A DNA stretch of 64,000 bases from Ceratorhiza oryzae-sativae (Eukaryota > Basidiomycota > Agaricomycetes > Cantharellales > Ceratobasidiaceae), in NCBI GenBank assembly GCA_030998015.1, contig JARWMV010000003.1, positions 124,001 through 188,000 of the forward strand, written 5' to 3'. A program made the translations under genes and the position numbers. This document shows positions 44,895 through 58,000 of this stretch, piece by piece; the first letter of the stretch is position 1; each line of letters starts with the position of its first letter. Under the pieces are notes generated by a model. That model was not told the origin of the DNA, made no database searches, and was given only the letters and a program-made list of their open reading frames with translations.

Positions 44895-47011
44895 TTAAGC
44901 AGCATCGAATCCCCACACTTTCCTCGTCCCACTCGCTGCCCTCTCTCTTCCACCTTGGCCTTTGGAGAACACAACCACCTTCCCAGGCCGTCCAGCTCGA
45001 CCTGTTCTCCCAGCGCGGTGAATATAGTCGACCTCATTTCTCGGCTCGTCTACAATGAACACAGACGTTACCAAGGGCGAAAAATCCAGACCGCGAGAAA
45101 GGAGCGAAGTCGTAATGAGCACACGGGGTTCGTCCTGGCTTGGCTTTCCTGAGGGTAGAGCCTCGTTCTCGGTCGGTTGGAGTCTCTTGATGTGAGGTGG
45201 GGGTTTGAGGAACGTTTGAATGTGCCGGTTCGATCCCCTCGCCCTCGCTTCGCTCGTACTCGTCAGCTTGACACAGTGTACGCCCTTGTCCTCTAAAAAC
45301 GCGCCTAGCTCTTCAACCTTGGTCGACCGATTACAAAACACCACAACCTTGCTCTTTTCTTTCCACCCTGGATGATCTTGCTCCTCCTGCGCCCATAAAT
45401 CTTTCATCTTTCGCAAGATCGTCGGGAACCGGTTGCCTGGTCGACGGTCCCAGTGAACGTGCTCGGTATGAAGCGAGGAAGGAAGCCGGTGAAGGTTTGG
45501 GGTCGTTAGATATTTCAGAGCGGGGTAATTTTTGGAGAGGTAGGTAGAAAGCTGAGAGGAAATTGTTGCGGTTGCGAGGATCAAGTTGGGGGGGCTCGAC
45601 GATCCGGTTTGTATGTCCTGGAGCACGGCCTCCGTCCAACTTGAAAAATCTGGATCTGCGGATATGGTCAGGTTAGATGTAATTGTTAGGAACGAGAGGA
45701 CTAGCCAAATAGTACATCCGCTTCGTCAACCACCACCCATTTTACTTGTCTGAGACTCATCCTAGGCTCCCTAGTCACCCTCTTCCTTGAAAAATCCTCA
45801 TCTCCAGGACGCTTCGGCCCAACTCCATGCCTTCCTTCCGGCCTTGTGTTATCGAGGACCATCGAGGGTGTTGAGACCACCACATCCACATCTCGCGCAT
45901 TGGTCTTGGATATCGCATCTTCCTCACTCGCAGGCCGTTCCGTATTCGCAAAAGCCAGATCGCTGGGTTTCTGAACCTTATTCATGCTAATCGTTGCTCT
46001 ATGTGAAAGGGAGGTCGAACGCAATCTGGTATCATCTGCGTGAGTGAGCTGGGAGAGGGAAGATTTGATTTGGCGTGCAAGTTCATGTGTGGGTACGAGG
46101 ATGAGGGCTTTCGGGGCAGGTATTCTGGGGTTATCAGTCGTCGTGGAAAGTTGACCTGGACGCGCAATGGGAGTGGATGGTTTGTTCGTGGACTCGGAGG
46201 GATTATACCGAGGCTCTGGTCGATCAGACGAAGACTCGGATTGGCTGTATACCAGTTCTGACTCGGCAGACGCAGAGTTGGGCTGGGCAGGTGCTGGATC
46301 CAGTGTATCATGTGACAACAGAGCCTTGTCAATATATCCCTCGGGGAATTGCACAGTTTCAAATTTTTTGAGCGATTGAACGACGGGAAGGAGGTACGCT
46401 AAACTTTTTCCTGATCCAGTCTCAGCCGCTAGCAGAGTTCCGCGTGGACTAGGAGTAATCGCATCATCGCGGAAGAAATGTGAGAGTGAGAGTGCCTGGA
46501 TTGGGGTCGGTTTAGCTTTTGGTCCGAGCAATATACGAATTTGCTCCACCAGTCCGTTGAGGAGGGGTGGAGAGGTGAAACCGAAGCTTAGTACGGGCGA
46601 AGAGTCTCGTGAGGGAGACAGGTCAGAAGGGATATCCATGATGCGCTCGCGTTTGGGAGCTTTCTGCTTTTTTACATCTCCCTTTCCCTTGGAATCATAT
46701 GTACTTCTTTGAGTAGATTCCAGGTGATCTCCGGTTTCACCCTCGTTTGGCCCTTTTGAAGAGCGGCGAGGAGCATGGAATTGGGGGGTATCGGCCAATC
46801 GTGCTCGAGCGGGGACAACTACGAGATGTGTGTGAGTAGAATAAAAACACGGGAGCTACTTGGGGTAAAACTTACATTTCATCCCCTTTCGAACGCTATA
46901 CTTTGGACGAGCCGCTAAGAGAGTCGAGGTGTGAAACAAATATCGACCGGCATATCGAACTGACTCTAGAGCGCTAGAACGAGAGAACATAGTTTCGAGG
47001 GGCAAGATCAT
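44895..47011 (-). CDS. DEAD-box RNA helicase, probably mitochondrial (Mrh4-like)
   Basis: Three exons. The first starts at ATG 47011 or 46990 (MFSRSSALESVRYAGRYLFH), a basic, aliphatic mitochondrial-type presequence. Helicase motifs follow in order: PTPIQALSL (Q motif), AAETGSGKS (I), LVPTHELARQI (Ia), VVSTPSMVL (Ib), VVDEADVLF (II), LATATIS (III, with ATA for SAT), VVVFCNRSTKVEEL (IV), LITTSLLSRGLDF (V) and HRAGRTGRAG (VI). A serine/proline-rich insert lies between I and Ia (about 46020-46300). The stop TAA is at 44895. Mrh4 acts in assembly of the large mitochondrial ribosomal subunit; assignment rests on presequence and overall shape. The last intron appears to use a GC donor (LF/DPDFSSW join). 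Confidence 0.88.
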
Positions 47012-47275
47012 AGATTTCCCATCCAGCTGCAGTTTCAGTCACTTGTGTCAAAGTTCAATTGAGATGTTCATATGGACGTCATGATCGTCAGGAGCAAACC
47101 GAAATTTAATTTCAAATTAGCCTCGAGAACACAGGCTAGCGTTTCTGACACTGGAGCAATGGTGATAAATTCCTGGAGGCCAGCGTTCATCGAGAACATT
47201 ATCAAGAGCTCAGTTCAGCTGGCCGAATACGAAGAGGCACTTTACGATCAAGAAATTGTCGCTAATCGATGACAT

Positions 47276-47635
47276 TCACGACTGGGGAAAACCAGCACTC
47301 TTGTTCCAACTATCCACAACCTTGTACCCCCTTGTTGCCCTTCTCTCTGCCTTTAGCTCCGTCTTTGTCCTTACGGCGCTCTCTGGGACATTCTCGACTT
47401 CGACCAGTTCCTTCACCCTCAGTATCTTTCCCGCGGCCTCTGGAGTGTGACGGTGGAATACGGTAGCGCCGCGGCGATGGATTCCGAGTGCTTCGAGCGT
47501 GCGCTTGGAAGACTTGGGAAGGCCGATAGCGGAGCGCCTCAGCGTGATGCGGAAGTGCGTGGTTGGCGCAGAGGAGGTAGTGGTCGGGGGGGCAGAAGTA
47601 GCGAATCCACGGGCGCAAATACGGAAAACGGACAT
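47276..47635 (-). CDS. Mitochondrial ribosomal protein uL30m (MRPL33/L30)
   Basis: A single exon of 119 residues. The N-terminus (MSVFRICARGFATSA) is a mitochondrial presequence. The L30 core follows: THFRITLRRSAIGLPKSSKR, TLEALGIHRRGATVFHRHT and KILRVKELVEVENV, with the family's I-G-L/R-S pattern and G-x-x-x-R. It stabilises the large mitochondrial ribosomal subunit. It lies 265 bases upstream of the helicase on the same strand; both would serve mitochondrial ribosomes, though co-regulation is only inference. Confidence 0.9.
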   Translation of the reverse strand: MSVFRICARGFATSAPPTTTSSAPTTHFRITLRRSAIGLPKSSKRTLEALGIHRRGATVFHRHTPEAAGKILRVKELVEVENVPESAVRTKTELKAERRATRGYKVVDSWNKSAGFPQS

Positions 47636-48382
47636 ATCCTTCGATTTTCTGTTTTTATCGATAGTCGATTATGGTTCGAGGCGTTTGCACAACTCACCTG
47701 TGTCAGGATAGGTGGTGGTGGGAAATGAACGTAATGTGTAACGGGACACGGCGCTTACGCAGGGTGGAAAAGCCTGTGCTCAAACAATCCCCAGCGCAGC
47801 CAGTATATGGAACTAGGTGTATGCATGATTTTTAGGTACTTATTTAGTACTGCTACGATTCTTCGATGTCCCGCATAGGCATATTATGAACGGCTTGTTG
47901 AGTAAGGTAAATGCTGACCCAAGCAGCCCTCCGCCACGCTTCGAACCCGCTTGTATCCGGGTGCTTGTGCTCCTATCAACGGCAATTGAAGAGTGGCCAA
48001 CGGCACGAATTAGAAATGAATGGGCAAGTCGAGCGGTCAGCTCAGGCCCTTTGAGTCACCAGCTCGACGCGGGTCCCGCTCATCTGGAGGATATGAGATC
48101 TCTGTTCCAGCAATCCCCTACAAATGCCCCGCCAATATCTTGAGTTCACAAGCTAATTCACCGATTAGTGCACATTATTTCTGTCCAGACATAATTGCTA
48201 TGGAAAGTCGTACAATGACTCCGAGTTTATCAATAGTTTCATTTTCACAAAGAGCCACGTATTTCAATCAGGTCCATATCAAATCTTAGCCCCAGCCAAT
48301 GGCATCCAGTCACTTGCTGTAGTTGCTGATTTATTACGTTTAATGACACAACCTAAAGGATTTTTTTCATCATCCTACCATA
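47636..48382. other. Upstream of uL30m, no gene
   Basis: Short plus-strand frames at 47.9-48.3 kb have no support. I see nothing else. Confidence 0.4.
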
Positions 48383-49052
48383 TTAGTGCCTTTCAGGTGG
48401 TTTCCTGCCGTTGTACCAGTCGTCCCACAAGTCACGCGCAGCAATATGTTGAATGTCGTAGGCCCAGTTCCAAACATCGTCTCGGCCTTTCCCCCTGACG
48501 GTGACCGCACATGGGCATTTCTTCGCGCTATCGGGATATGTTGTGCTATCTCCGATGTACACTGCATTGAAGTGCGCCCCCTTCGCCCCGGTCTTGGCTT
48601 TTTCGTTTTTGGGTCGATAAGAGGATCCCAGTCAATTCGGATGAAGTCATTCTTATCACTAGTGGGGTTAAGGCCTATCTGTAAGCCTGCAAAATATAAG
48701 TCCTGCGGGCGATAATATTACTACTGCGGGGGATGTACCACTTATTTCGCCCTTCTTGATGACAGCATCACCGCCTCCCAGCCCCAAACTACAAATGACA
48801 AATGAGCGAGGTGAGTATCGTTTATTTAGATACGCGAGTAACAATTTACCTCTTATACAACGATATATCCGCCTTGAACTGCGTCCGCTTCCTTGGGGCA
48901 CCGAACTGCTTGTTCGTTATCCAGTTCACTGCGGCCTGGACAGCTTCTTCATAGGTGTCGTATGTTGCACACTGTTCTGGTTCACCAGACGCCGCTACAT
49001 ACATCAAACTGTCCTCGTTTCTATCGAGGGGCACTTTGTTCGCTATGAGCAT
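48383..49052 (-). pseudogene. Hypothetical protein with a homopolymer frame break
   Basis: Minus-strand coding blocks run from MLIANKVPLDRNEDSLMYVA (49052) through CATYDTYEEAVQAAVNWITN and KRTQFKADISLYKR, then after intron(s) SDKNDFIRIDWDPLIDPKTK. In another frame follow AKTGAKGAHFNAVYIGDS and DDVWNWAYDIQHIAARDLW, ending before TAA at 48383. Adding one base to the A-run near 48598 would join the last two blocks smoothly. I recognise no family. The tryptophan- and aspartate-rich end is distinctive. Confidence 0.42.
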
Positions 49053-50809
49053 TAGCTGAACATCCCTTAGTTAAGTAAACTCAGGAATAGACATACCTGC
49101 ACTGTTAGATTCAGTAGCCACTGTACGGGAGGAGATATATCGTCAGTTTTACAACAGATGGAATAAATATTGTGATTACTTTGGGCTCTACAAACGCTCA
49201 ATGTGCAGGGATGAAGCAGCTCCTGGGCAACTTATATAGCTGACAAGCATGCGTCCGATGTTTACCAGTGAATGGATCTCATCCGTATACCTGATGACTT
49301 GGGTGTACGCCATATGTGGACACTTCCGGGGGTTTTGAGAAGTGGGGCACGAGGTCAATAGGTCGAGCTGCTGTCGAAATCATGGGCTAAGGCTTTAGGC
49401 TACACGGCCACTGCGATCTTAGTCCGAAAGGGTCAGTACGAACGATGGGCCTGGTGCATCGCAGCCGTATATAGAAACTCCCAAGTCACGGCCGCCTAGC
49501 CGGTAGCGCCCAAGAGGTAGCCGGCTAGGACGGCGCAGCGCAATGGTACTGATAAATAGATTTCGAGCGCCTCAAATTCATACGTGGAAACTTTGGGAAG
49601 GGTGACGGCAAGAGTGGGGGCCAGTTGTGGAAGTGTCCGTGGAAACTGTGGCCAACCCACGAGCAGAGACGGGAGTGAATACCATTTTCTCTTCCTTGGA
49701 GTAGCCGTTTACCGGTAATGTAGTGTCCGGTGTGCTTGTGATTTCATGGCACGTGGGGGGAAATATTATGGAACGTGGAGCTTTAGTCATGTTTGTCGTG
49801 GCTTGGATGTCTTCTCGTATGCTGATCGACCCCAAAGTTTGGATGTCATAATTTATTAATGTCTCATTACTTCATTTTGTAGTCGCTCCACACTGAATGG
49901 CTCGGCTTGTTGTCAGATTTAGATATACGGGAAGGCATCTAACATATGCACCTTTGGACAAGGTAGGTAGGCATATCATATCTGAGCGTAGCGTAGGATC
50001 ACTTATAGTTCTTGGTTACGATATTTCATTGAGTTACAGTCGATGTTCATATGACTGGATATTTATGACGCATTTTTTCACCCAGGTCGAAAAATGTGTA
50101 GTTTATGGGCCATTACTTCGATTCCACCCACACCTCCTGCTGCCGAACTCACCGACTACAGGATCTCCACTTCTCCCCTTGCCCGGTGACGAGAGAGGAT
50201 TAGATAGCCTCCATGCTGTCGCCGCCTTTTTTTCTGCTGTTTCGCTCTCCGGTAGAAGATATAGTATATACGCGTACCGCGGGCATACCCCTTTCATAGG
50301 CTGACTATAGGCTGTCTACATTGCATCTTGAGCCCCTTGAGTGGAACCAGGGTTCAAACTTGCGCATTCTGCCTTTACCGTGTACTTATCGCCTCGCTTT
50401 GATCTGGTTTCCTGTCTCTCAGGCCTCACGTTATATGCGCGTCCCAGTCAACGGAAAACCACTGCCGAGGTTTGAAGCGGTCTCAAAAGGCGCGAATGGG
50501 CTATGGGATCTAGCATACTGGTATTGTCCCCGATGTTTTACGGACGTACCGAATTGGTCCAATGCCAGGGGCTCTGCGGTGAGCATACATAAAATTCTTC
50601 ACGCAATGAGAACGTCTATAATTCCAGGTATTCTTTCCTCTTATGACACCTGGGATTACGCCCCGCACATCAAATCGAAATTTCCACGTGACCGGCCGTT
50701 TGGGCACATCGTCCAGCCACCATCCAGAATGTCATTTCGCTTCCATCGCACGATACCTAACCTTTCGATTTTGTGAGCGACCTCACAAGTTTGTGTGAAT
50801 TTGGCACTC
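49053..50809. other. Gene-poor stretch
   Basis: Single plus-strand frames (49897-50304, 50321-50776) have no initiator context, splice links or known blocks that would support them. I see no supported gene. Confidence 0.4.
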
Positions 50810-51124
50810 ATGGAAAGGCAAACACACAGCCATAATGCATCCTCTCCCCAGTCGACCCGAATTCTCCAACTGCTGCGATCGTCGCTGTCCAACCCATACC
50901 TTCCGCCGAGTCTAATTGCCAAAGGGAAAGCGAACCCGCCCAAGGCGAAAAGGCCGCTAGAGTTCAATCTAGATGTCTCAACTGCTCCTCCTACCCGACC
51001 AATATACTACAATGTTTCAGTACCTCCAAACGCAGCAGCCTTCTCCATCCACGATGTCGATTGGATCTCCAACTTTATCGAGATTCTTGGCCAAGCATTC
51101 AGAACCGGTGAACTCGACCAATGA
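50810..51124 (+). CDS. Short hypothetical ORF (104 aa)
   Basis: ATG 50810 opens a 104-residue frame (MERQTHSHNASSPQSTRILQ ... DVDWISNFIEILGQAFRTGE). It lies between a silent stretch and Tfb2. It has an amphipathic helical end but no known domain. A second frame (to 51206, ending VVVHWDDGLVA) could be joined by splicing. Low confidence. Confidence 0.3.
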   Translation: MERQTHSHNASSPQSTRILQLLRSSLSNPYLPPSLIAKGKANPPKAKRPLEFNLDVSTAPPTRPIYYNVSVPPNAAAFSIHDVDWISNFIEILGQAFRTGELDQ

Positions 51125-51822
51125 ATTGTCGGCATTGGCGCAGAGAAATCCAAATGCGGTGCGGTGGCCAGTGGTTGTGCATTGGGATGACGGGCTTGTA
51201 GCATAGAGAGGGAAGATGAGTGAATCATATCCTGGAGTGAGTACCCGGTTCGCTCTGGAAGAGTGTCGTGCAAACGTGCTTGACGTGGTCTGGAAGGGTT
51301 ATTTACGAGGAGGCAAATGGAGGGAAAGGCTCTCAGCATCAGGACTGGTTGTCATAGGATGAGGTGCGTGTAGGCTTTAAGTTTGCAGCGGTTTGGAGGG
51401 TGGACTTGAATTGGCGCACTTCTAGACTGATAAAACATCAATGTGTGAAAAAAGAGTGATGCAACATGGATTGCTAATGAATCAAAAGGGTCAACAGGAA
51501 ATACAAGGGGAATTTAGGTGTATTATAATTGTGCGGCTGCCAAAATGAAGTGTCATCCTGATTTGGAACTGCGACGGGAATAGCTGTAAATAATTCCAGC
51601 GATCACCGTTGGTGACATCACATTGGTCATCACACGAATTGCCGGCGCTTGTGTCTTTTCTCAACCGCCACCACTGGTGGCAAACATCGGTCAATCTGCG
51701 TTTCGATAGCCCAACCTCCTAATATATACGAATCTAGTTTTGTCGCTTGAGCTCTCTTCCTCCCCATCGTGCTGAAATTTACTATAATTTGATACCTGTT
51801 GCTTGTTGTACGAACCTCTCCT
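51125..51822. other. Upstream of Tfb2
   Basis: Minus-strand frames at 51.0-51.9 kb look like chance. No gene is supported. Confidence 0.4.
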
Positions 51823-53889
51823 ATGCCTTCCGCACCTTCAGATCCACTCCCCGCTCGGGCACATACGGAGCCGGAACACGTGCTATTACCGTTCCTTAAG
51901 CTACAGCCCCCCCAAACTCTCAATCGACTCTACTCAAAACCTAGTGCCTGCTTGGCGGTGTTTCGGTGAGCCTTGTGAGATTTCATTTTCCGAGAAGGGG
52001 TTTCAAGTACCAGTGACTGATCCATCCCTCCCCCCCCCCGGAAGATTGCTACGACAGCTTGAAAGACAGCTTGTTTTAAACTTGCTATGGTGTGAAGTTG
52101 GCATGCCGTTGGATGGTCTTATTGGATGGGCAAAACCAGATGGCGTCATGTACGCGTACCCTCCCTGACTCCTCCCCCTCTCATAAACACTCCTCAACAG
52201 TGCAATGCGAACTGCCGTATCAGACCTCAAAGGTCTCAGCATATTGCGTGTCTCTGCCTCGAACCCACCAAGCGTGATGTTGGTGCCGTCTTTCCGGGAT
52301 TCATTGAGGATAGCACTTCGGGGAGGGTCAGTCTTTCCAGTTTTACTCAATGTCGCCAACAGCTCTGATAGGCAATCCAGGGGAGACCACCGATCGTTCG
52401 GTATGCCCGTTCAAAATCGGGGAACGGTTCAGATGAGCATAGAGCAATTGGATAAAAAGTCCCTGGAGCACTGGGAGGTATGTTTTCACTAGGCCTCTAG
52501 AAAAAATGATTTAAGATGTTCCCAGACTATATTACATTACATGGTGGACATCAATTCCTCTGGCCAGCGACCTGGTGGTGGGGCTTTGCACCTTTTGGTT
52601 GCGGGCGGCTGGCTAGAGGAAGGAAAACAGTAAGCAGGGTTGGATACCTTTCCTTGACATTGATATGAACTTTGTATTTACAGAGGAGGAGGTCATACGA
52701 TCACATCCACCGGGTTCCAATTTCTTCTGCAATCCCCAAGAGCTCAGCTCTGGGATATTTTACTGCAATATCTCCATATGTCAGATGTGAGCTATTCCGA
52801 TTATTGCGGTGGCCTGGGGGACTGAGATTATTAACAGGCCCGTAGGATGGATATAGCTGAGGTTCTGAGTTTCTTGTTCATGTTATCGCTCATGAAACTT
52901 GGTCAGGTATATTTTCTTCAGCATTTTCTTTTTCGACGTCTATTGAAATTCTCACTCAGGAGTATTCGTGTGACAACTTATCTTTGACTCAAAATGCAAT
53001 GATGACGGATCTAAAGGACTACGGGATTGTATATGTTCCTTACGTGTGTATACTCAGGTTTTAGTTCACAGCACGAGTTTGACACAATACTCTTGCTAGA
53101 ATTCGAACAAGTCTTTCTACCCGACACGCCTCGCAACCACGCTAACATCCTCACTGCCCCCTCTTCCCTCCAACACTACGGGGGCCGGCACAGCCGATCG
53201 AGGTTTCATTATTTTGGAGACGAACTATAGGCTTTACGCGTATACTGGTGCGTGATTCGTGCAATCATCATCTCGATTCGACATTCACCCGTCGTCCAAC
53301 AGATAACCCCCTTCAAACGTCTGTTCTCAACCTATTTGTCACTCTCAAATCTCGATTCCCAAACCTTGTTATTGGCCATATCACACGAGATAGCGTTAAA
53401 AAGGCCCTCGCTAAAGGCATTTCGGCTGAACAGGTCGGTAGCCTTTGACGCTGCTTGCCGTGTGTCTGGCTGATTTTTGCTTAGATTATAAGTTATTTGG
53501 AGACGCACGCTCATCCGCAGATGCGAAGAAACGTGAGTCGTAATCAATCTTTTCTCGGCCCAGTATCGATACTGATGCCTCACTAGAACCCACTTCTGCC
53601 GGTTACAGTCCAGGATCAAATCCGGCTATGGGAAATGGAGCAAAATCGCGTTCAGGAGGCCGAAGGTTCGGGCGCTCTTTGTCATTGTCCCTCTCTTTCT
53701 CACTTCGCGTGACCAGGATACCTATATACCGAGTTTGCCTCCCAAGGGGACTATGAGCTTGTTCTCAAATATGCGAAAGACTGCGATCTCGTGCTGTATG
53801 AGAGTGCGAAGGATCGGCAGTTCTTTGCCAAAGCAGGCGGGCATGCACTTATCAGGCAGTATATTGAGCGTCGAGGAGGGTCAGGATAA
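51823..53889 (+). CDS. tfb2: TFIIH subunit Tfb2 (p52)
   Basis: It starts at ATG 51823 (MPSAPSDPLPARAHTEPEHV), exon 1 ends at 51965 and exon 2 begins at 52045. Family blocks follow: LNRLYSKPSACLAVFRLL, LERQLVLNLLWCEVGMP, WAKPDG, LKGLSILRV, PSFRDSLRIALRGG, SFGMPVQNR, LLVAGGWLEEGK, TGFQFLLQSPRAQLWDILLQ, FYPTRLATTLTSS, RGFIILETNYRLYAYT and HITRDSVKKALAKGISAEQI. The C-terminal clutch domain is complete (YTEFASQGDYELVLKYAKD, GHALIRQYIERR) before TAA at 53887-53889. Tfb2 anchors and stimulates the XPB/Ssl2 translocase in transcription and nucleotide excision repair. About ten short introns; not every boundary was fixed. Confidence 0.93.
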
Positions 53890-55039
53890 GGTACGCTCAT
53901 TCCGCCACGTTAACGAAGAACATCGCCCAAATTTACGCGCAGTTTAGTTTGGGTGTATATAGGCTGCACTTATCCCAGCGTTGCATTAGGAATGTGTGTG
54001 ACTGTCCAGTAAGAGATCGAGACCACTGCTCCAATAGCATCAGCGGACAATGTAGCTTTGAGAAATCATATCTTGGGCCCCTCGGCGCTGGCTATGCAAG
54101 ATTGCCGTCATATCATGGCCATGAGATTTTAAGTTCTCCCTATCCGCCCCGGATGCCATCGAGGCGCTTCCACCGTTGTACAATGCTGAGTGCTGAGCAC
54201 ACGAAAATTCAGCGTTGGATCATGGTGGGGAACTGGCAGAGTGACTCCGTGAAAGACTAGTCGGTGGCCGCAAAGTGAGCCTTGCGTTTGGCATTCCCTA
54301 AACCAGAGATGACCTTTGCGAGTAGCCCGATATTGCCCAAGCGAGGGACGCAAGAGAGCTATTCATTCCGAACCGGGGATAACTCGTTTCCCGGTATGCC
54401 TGTCTTGTGATTTTAACGAGTTTAGCAACTGTGAAGAGTCAGTGCTGTGTGTATTTTCATGGGCGCTGATCTTCATAAATATGCAAAGATGATGCAGTGT
54501 TTCAAGCATATCTTGCCATGATTAGGACTTCAGGTGTCGATGTTTCACCATGTTGCATCGTCGCCGCCCCACCAGTGCGCACAACGAAGTTCAACGGCAA
54601 CTTGATAGATGAATAATTTTTCCAGTATGAGCAAGTACGCCCATTGACTTGCATCAGAATGAAGCCTGCCAGCCTTAAATCTCGCGACTGGCCACGACAT
54701 GTCAACTTGTATTCGCTGTGCTGACCGTTCTCGAGTATCTGGTAGGCACAATGTCATCAAAGTTGTGCGATCTAGTTTAAATTGAGCAGCCATCTGATAG
54801 GTCACTCCGCGTTGTGGAGAGCGCATAGGCGGCGGCGCATGGATGATAAACGTCACGGGCGCTTCCGGCGTTTGTTTCCCTTTTCGGGACACCAACCAAG
54901 CCGGGGGCTGCAGAGCCGGCGCGGGAGGTGGACGCCCGCTGTTGGCTGCACAGCGAGCCGCACATCGGCTTCCCCTAGCCGGGCGGCATCCTGGCTGGTT
55001 ATAGTGTCCTCAGGTCCCCCGCTTTAGAGCCGGGGTAGA
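53890..55039. other. Intergenic
   Basis: A 116-residue minus frame (54545-54895) lacks an ATG and family features. The plus frame 53949-54260 likewise. No gene is supported. Confidence 0.4.
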
Positions 55040-58000
55040 ATGTCGTCCAACTTTGCGCAACCAACCTCGTCCTCGTCCAGCAAGGTACTCGGTACTCCCG
55101 ACAACAACGGCCAAACTAATTGTGATCGGTTCCGACAGGAACTCGAACGGCCCAAGCCCACTCCAAGGCGAACAACTTCGTTGCTGGTCCCGTCTTCGTC
55201 TCGACCCGCGTCACCTTCGAAAATCCCATCTCGGCCTCCTAGTCGCTCCGCAACAAATACCGTACCCGTCACCCCCAAAAAGCCGGTCCGAAGGCTGACT
55301 GTTGGCCAAAGCTCGGGTATTCCAGTTCCTGTAGGCTCGTCTCCGTTCAAGTTCTCCAAGCCAGTGAGTGTTCAACTCATAATCCGTTTCAAATAATTCG
55401 ACTGATTTCCTTGCAGAGAGCAAGCACCGCCGCTGTAACTAGCGCGGTAGTAGCAGCCCAGACTCGCTCGGCATCACCCTCTGACTCGATCATCAGCGAC
55501 ACGGTGAGCGCGCCTTGATTTAGCGTGACTATGTATCCCTAACCCTTGAAAATAGGCCGTAGCCTCACTCACGCGTTCTAGAAGCAAAGGATCTCGTCCG
55601 CCATCGTTCGTCGGCAGTAGCCCTAATCAAACCGGAGGCATACCGGATATGAGTCATGGTATGAAGCCTACGCATAACAAACGAAGAAAAGCCGAGTTGA
55701 CCCCTTGCTCGTAGATTCAATCATAGACTTGGATTTGAACAACTCCGAGGTAGCTTACCTGCACTCCTATAGTATCAATAGACTTTCTGATAACTTCCAA
55801 AGCCCACCAAACCGGGAACGCTGGTTGATGCGACAGAGCACCCGGATCTTCCCAGTAGCAACACGATAGCGACGGGGGAGTCGGCCAAACACAGTGTGTT
55901 TCGCTCTCTGTTTCATTTGGCATATTACTCATGATAAACAATAGCTGACGTATTCAATCACGCGTCGGAGACGTCTGGCAACCTTCTATTCCACCCCGAC
56001 CCCCAAGGCGAGGGGCATGGAAATGGCGGTGCAAACGAACACATTACGGGCGATTCGCTTTCGCGAGCTGAAGCCGCTTCCACCCAGGGCCAGGATGAAA
56101 AGATCTTGAGCGTGGAACAGCTGGATAAAAAGGATGCAGATGAGCAGCCCCAGGCTCGGGACGAGACAAAGCAAGATAGGCCGTTGGAGGCAGAACCAGA
56201 GGGAGAAGTTCAGGAGGGGCCAACGTTCAAGATAACCTCCGACCAGGACGCCGAGGCGGGGCGCTCGAGGGGATTAAAGAAGGTACGCATACATGCTATC
56301 GACAAACCACACGCATAACTGACCCCATAGTCAGATGCGAATCTAGGCCCATCGCCAGAGGTTCAAGTATGTTATTATCTCGTCTTTGATACGCGCCAGA
56401 AAGTAATCGATTTGACCACGCGTACTAGAACAAGATCCCGGCAAATGTGGAAAGCCAACCCGAGCCAGAAACGCTAGCCATGGGAATGACCGCCGCTGAT
56501 GCACCACCTCCCAGGTCTAGCGCCAAGGATCCACAAGGTAAAAGTCTACCTCTCCACTGACAGACTTGGTTTCTAAATTCCTTCTTCCAGCACCTAATAT
56601 CCCCACCGTCGTCATGACAGCCGCACTGCCAAGTTCCACAGCCGAACGGCAAATCGAACATGCCTCGCTTTCGCAGTCTGTCAACGATCAGCCAGCTTCC
56701 GATGAGAAAGATATCCAACCGGAAACTCCATCCAGAGCGCCAACCCCCGAAACCCCAGCCAGGCTGGAAACACCCGGAACAAGCCGATCGCAGAGCCCCA
56801 AGCCGAGTAAAGGCGGTCTCACCAGAGGTAATACTTCTCTTCCAACCAAGAGACAATGTCTGAATTTTATGCACTCATTAGTGGACAGCTATCGCCCCGT
56901 TCTTTCGGTGCGTAGAATTCCTTTTTACTCCCCTTTATAATGACTCATGAGCAAAACAGCCTGTTGTAGATTCACCCATAGACGGGAGGGCAAACCAGCC
57001 ACCAACACCCCAGATTCCAAGGATTTTGCCGAATTCCAAAAGCGCCGCAGAAGTTACGCCCTCGACTCCGTCACCCTTGGCAAGAGACCGAGCACCAAAG
57101 AACTCAGAGGAGAACGTGAGGGGTGCTACCGAGACGGGGGGAACGTCTACCGATCCAACCGCGAACGCTTTGGCTAGCATTACCAGTCGTAAGTTGTCAT
57201 TCTTGCTCAGGGGGGAACTATTGAATAAAATATCTTCAGATACCCCAAGTGGTGGCCCTACCTCTCGAGAACCGGGCGAACCAAATGGCACGGCGCGCGC
57301 CGATTCAAACGATAACGATGAAAACAAACCAAAACTCCCACAGATACCACCCTTGCCTAATCCAGCTGAGCTTATGAATAAGTTTCCGGGTCCCATCGAC
57401 AAAAAACTGGCCGACCATCTGAACAAACCTGATACACCCGTTGGGGAAATCAATGCCATTTGGAACACTTGGCTCAACTTTTATAGCCTGATTGCCCTCA
57501 AAACACTTGTGGTCGAACCTGCGGCACAACGTTACGATCTCCATGACCGGCTGACGCCTGATATAGTATTATATCCTTTCCCGACGGGCGAATCAGGCTC
57601 CTCTGGCACCAACTCGATGTCTGACCCCGACGCGGAACCAACTAACAAGTGGCAGATTGTGTACTATGGCAACCCTGGGGTGAATGATTTTTCTACTGCG
57701 TCGATTCTACCTCCTTCGGCTGAGAGATGGAAGGTTGCGGTGGACATGGTTCAGTATATTTGCGATGTCCAAAGGCAGAAGCCAACGTGGGCGATCATTA
57801 CCATTGGGTCCTGGGTCCGGTTTTATGCGTTCCAAGGAGGGAAGATTGGTCTCCCAGCCTGTTTTCTCCTGGGTCAATCTGGGGGTGTCTGTATCCCAAT
57901 ATCACTTCCCGGTCAACCCGATCCCGAACCGACCCAACCCTTTACGAATAGCATCATCTCCGTCAATATAGGCAACCAGGAACATGGACTTGTATTCAAA

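Noticed and set aside
47925..47970. Reverse-strand B-box-like GGGTTCGAAGC
   Set aside because: The T-stem does not pair and no A-box lies at the right distance.
54545..54895. 116-residue minus-strand frame
   Set aside because: Begins with TTG rather than ATG, has no family features and no splice-linked neighbours.
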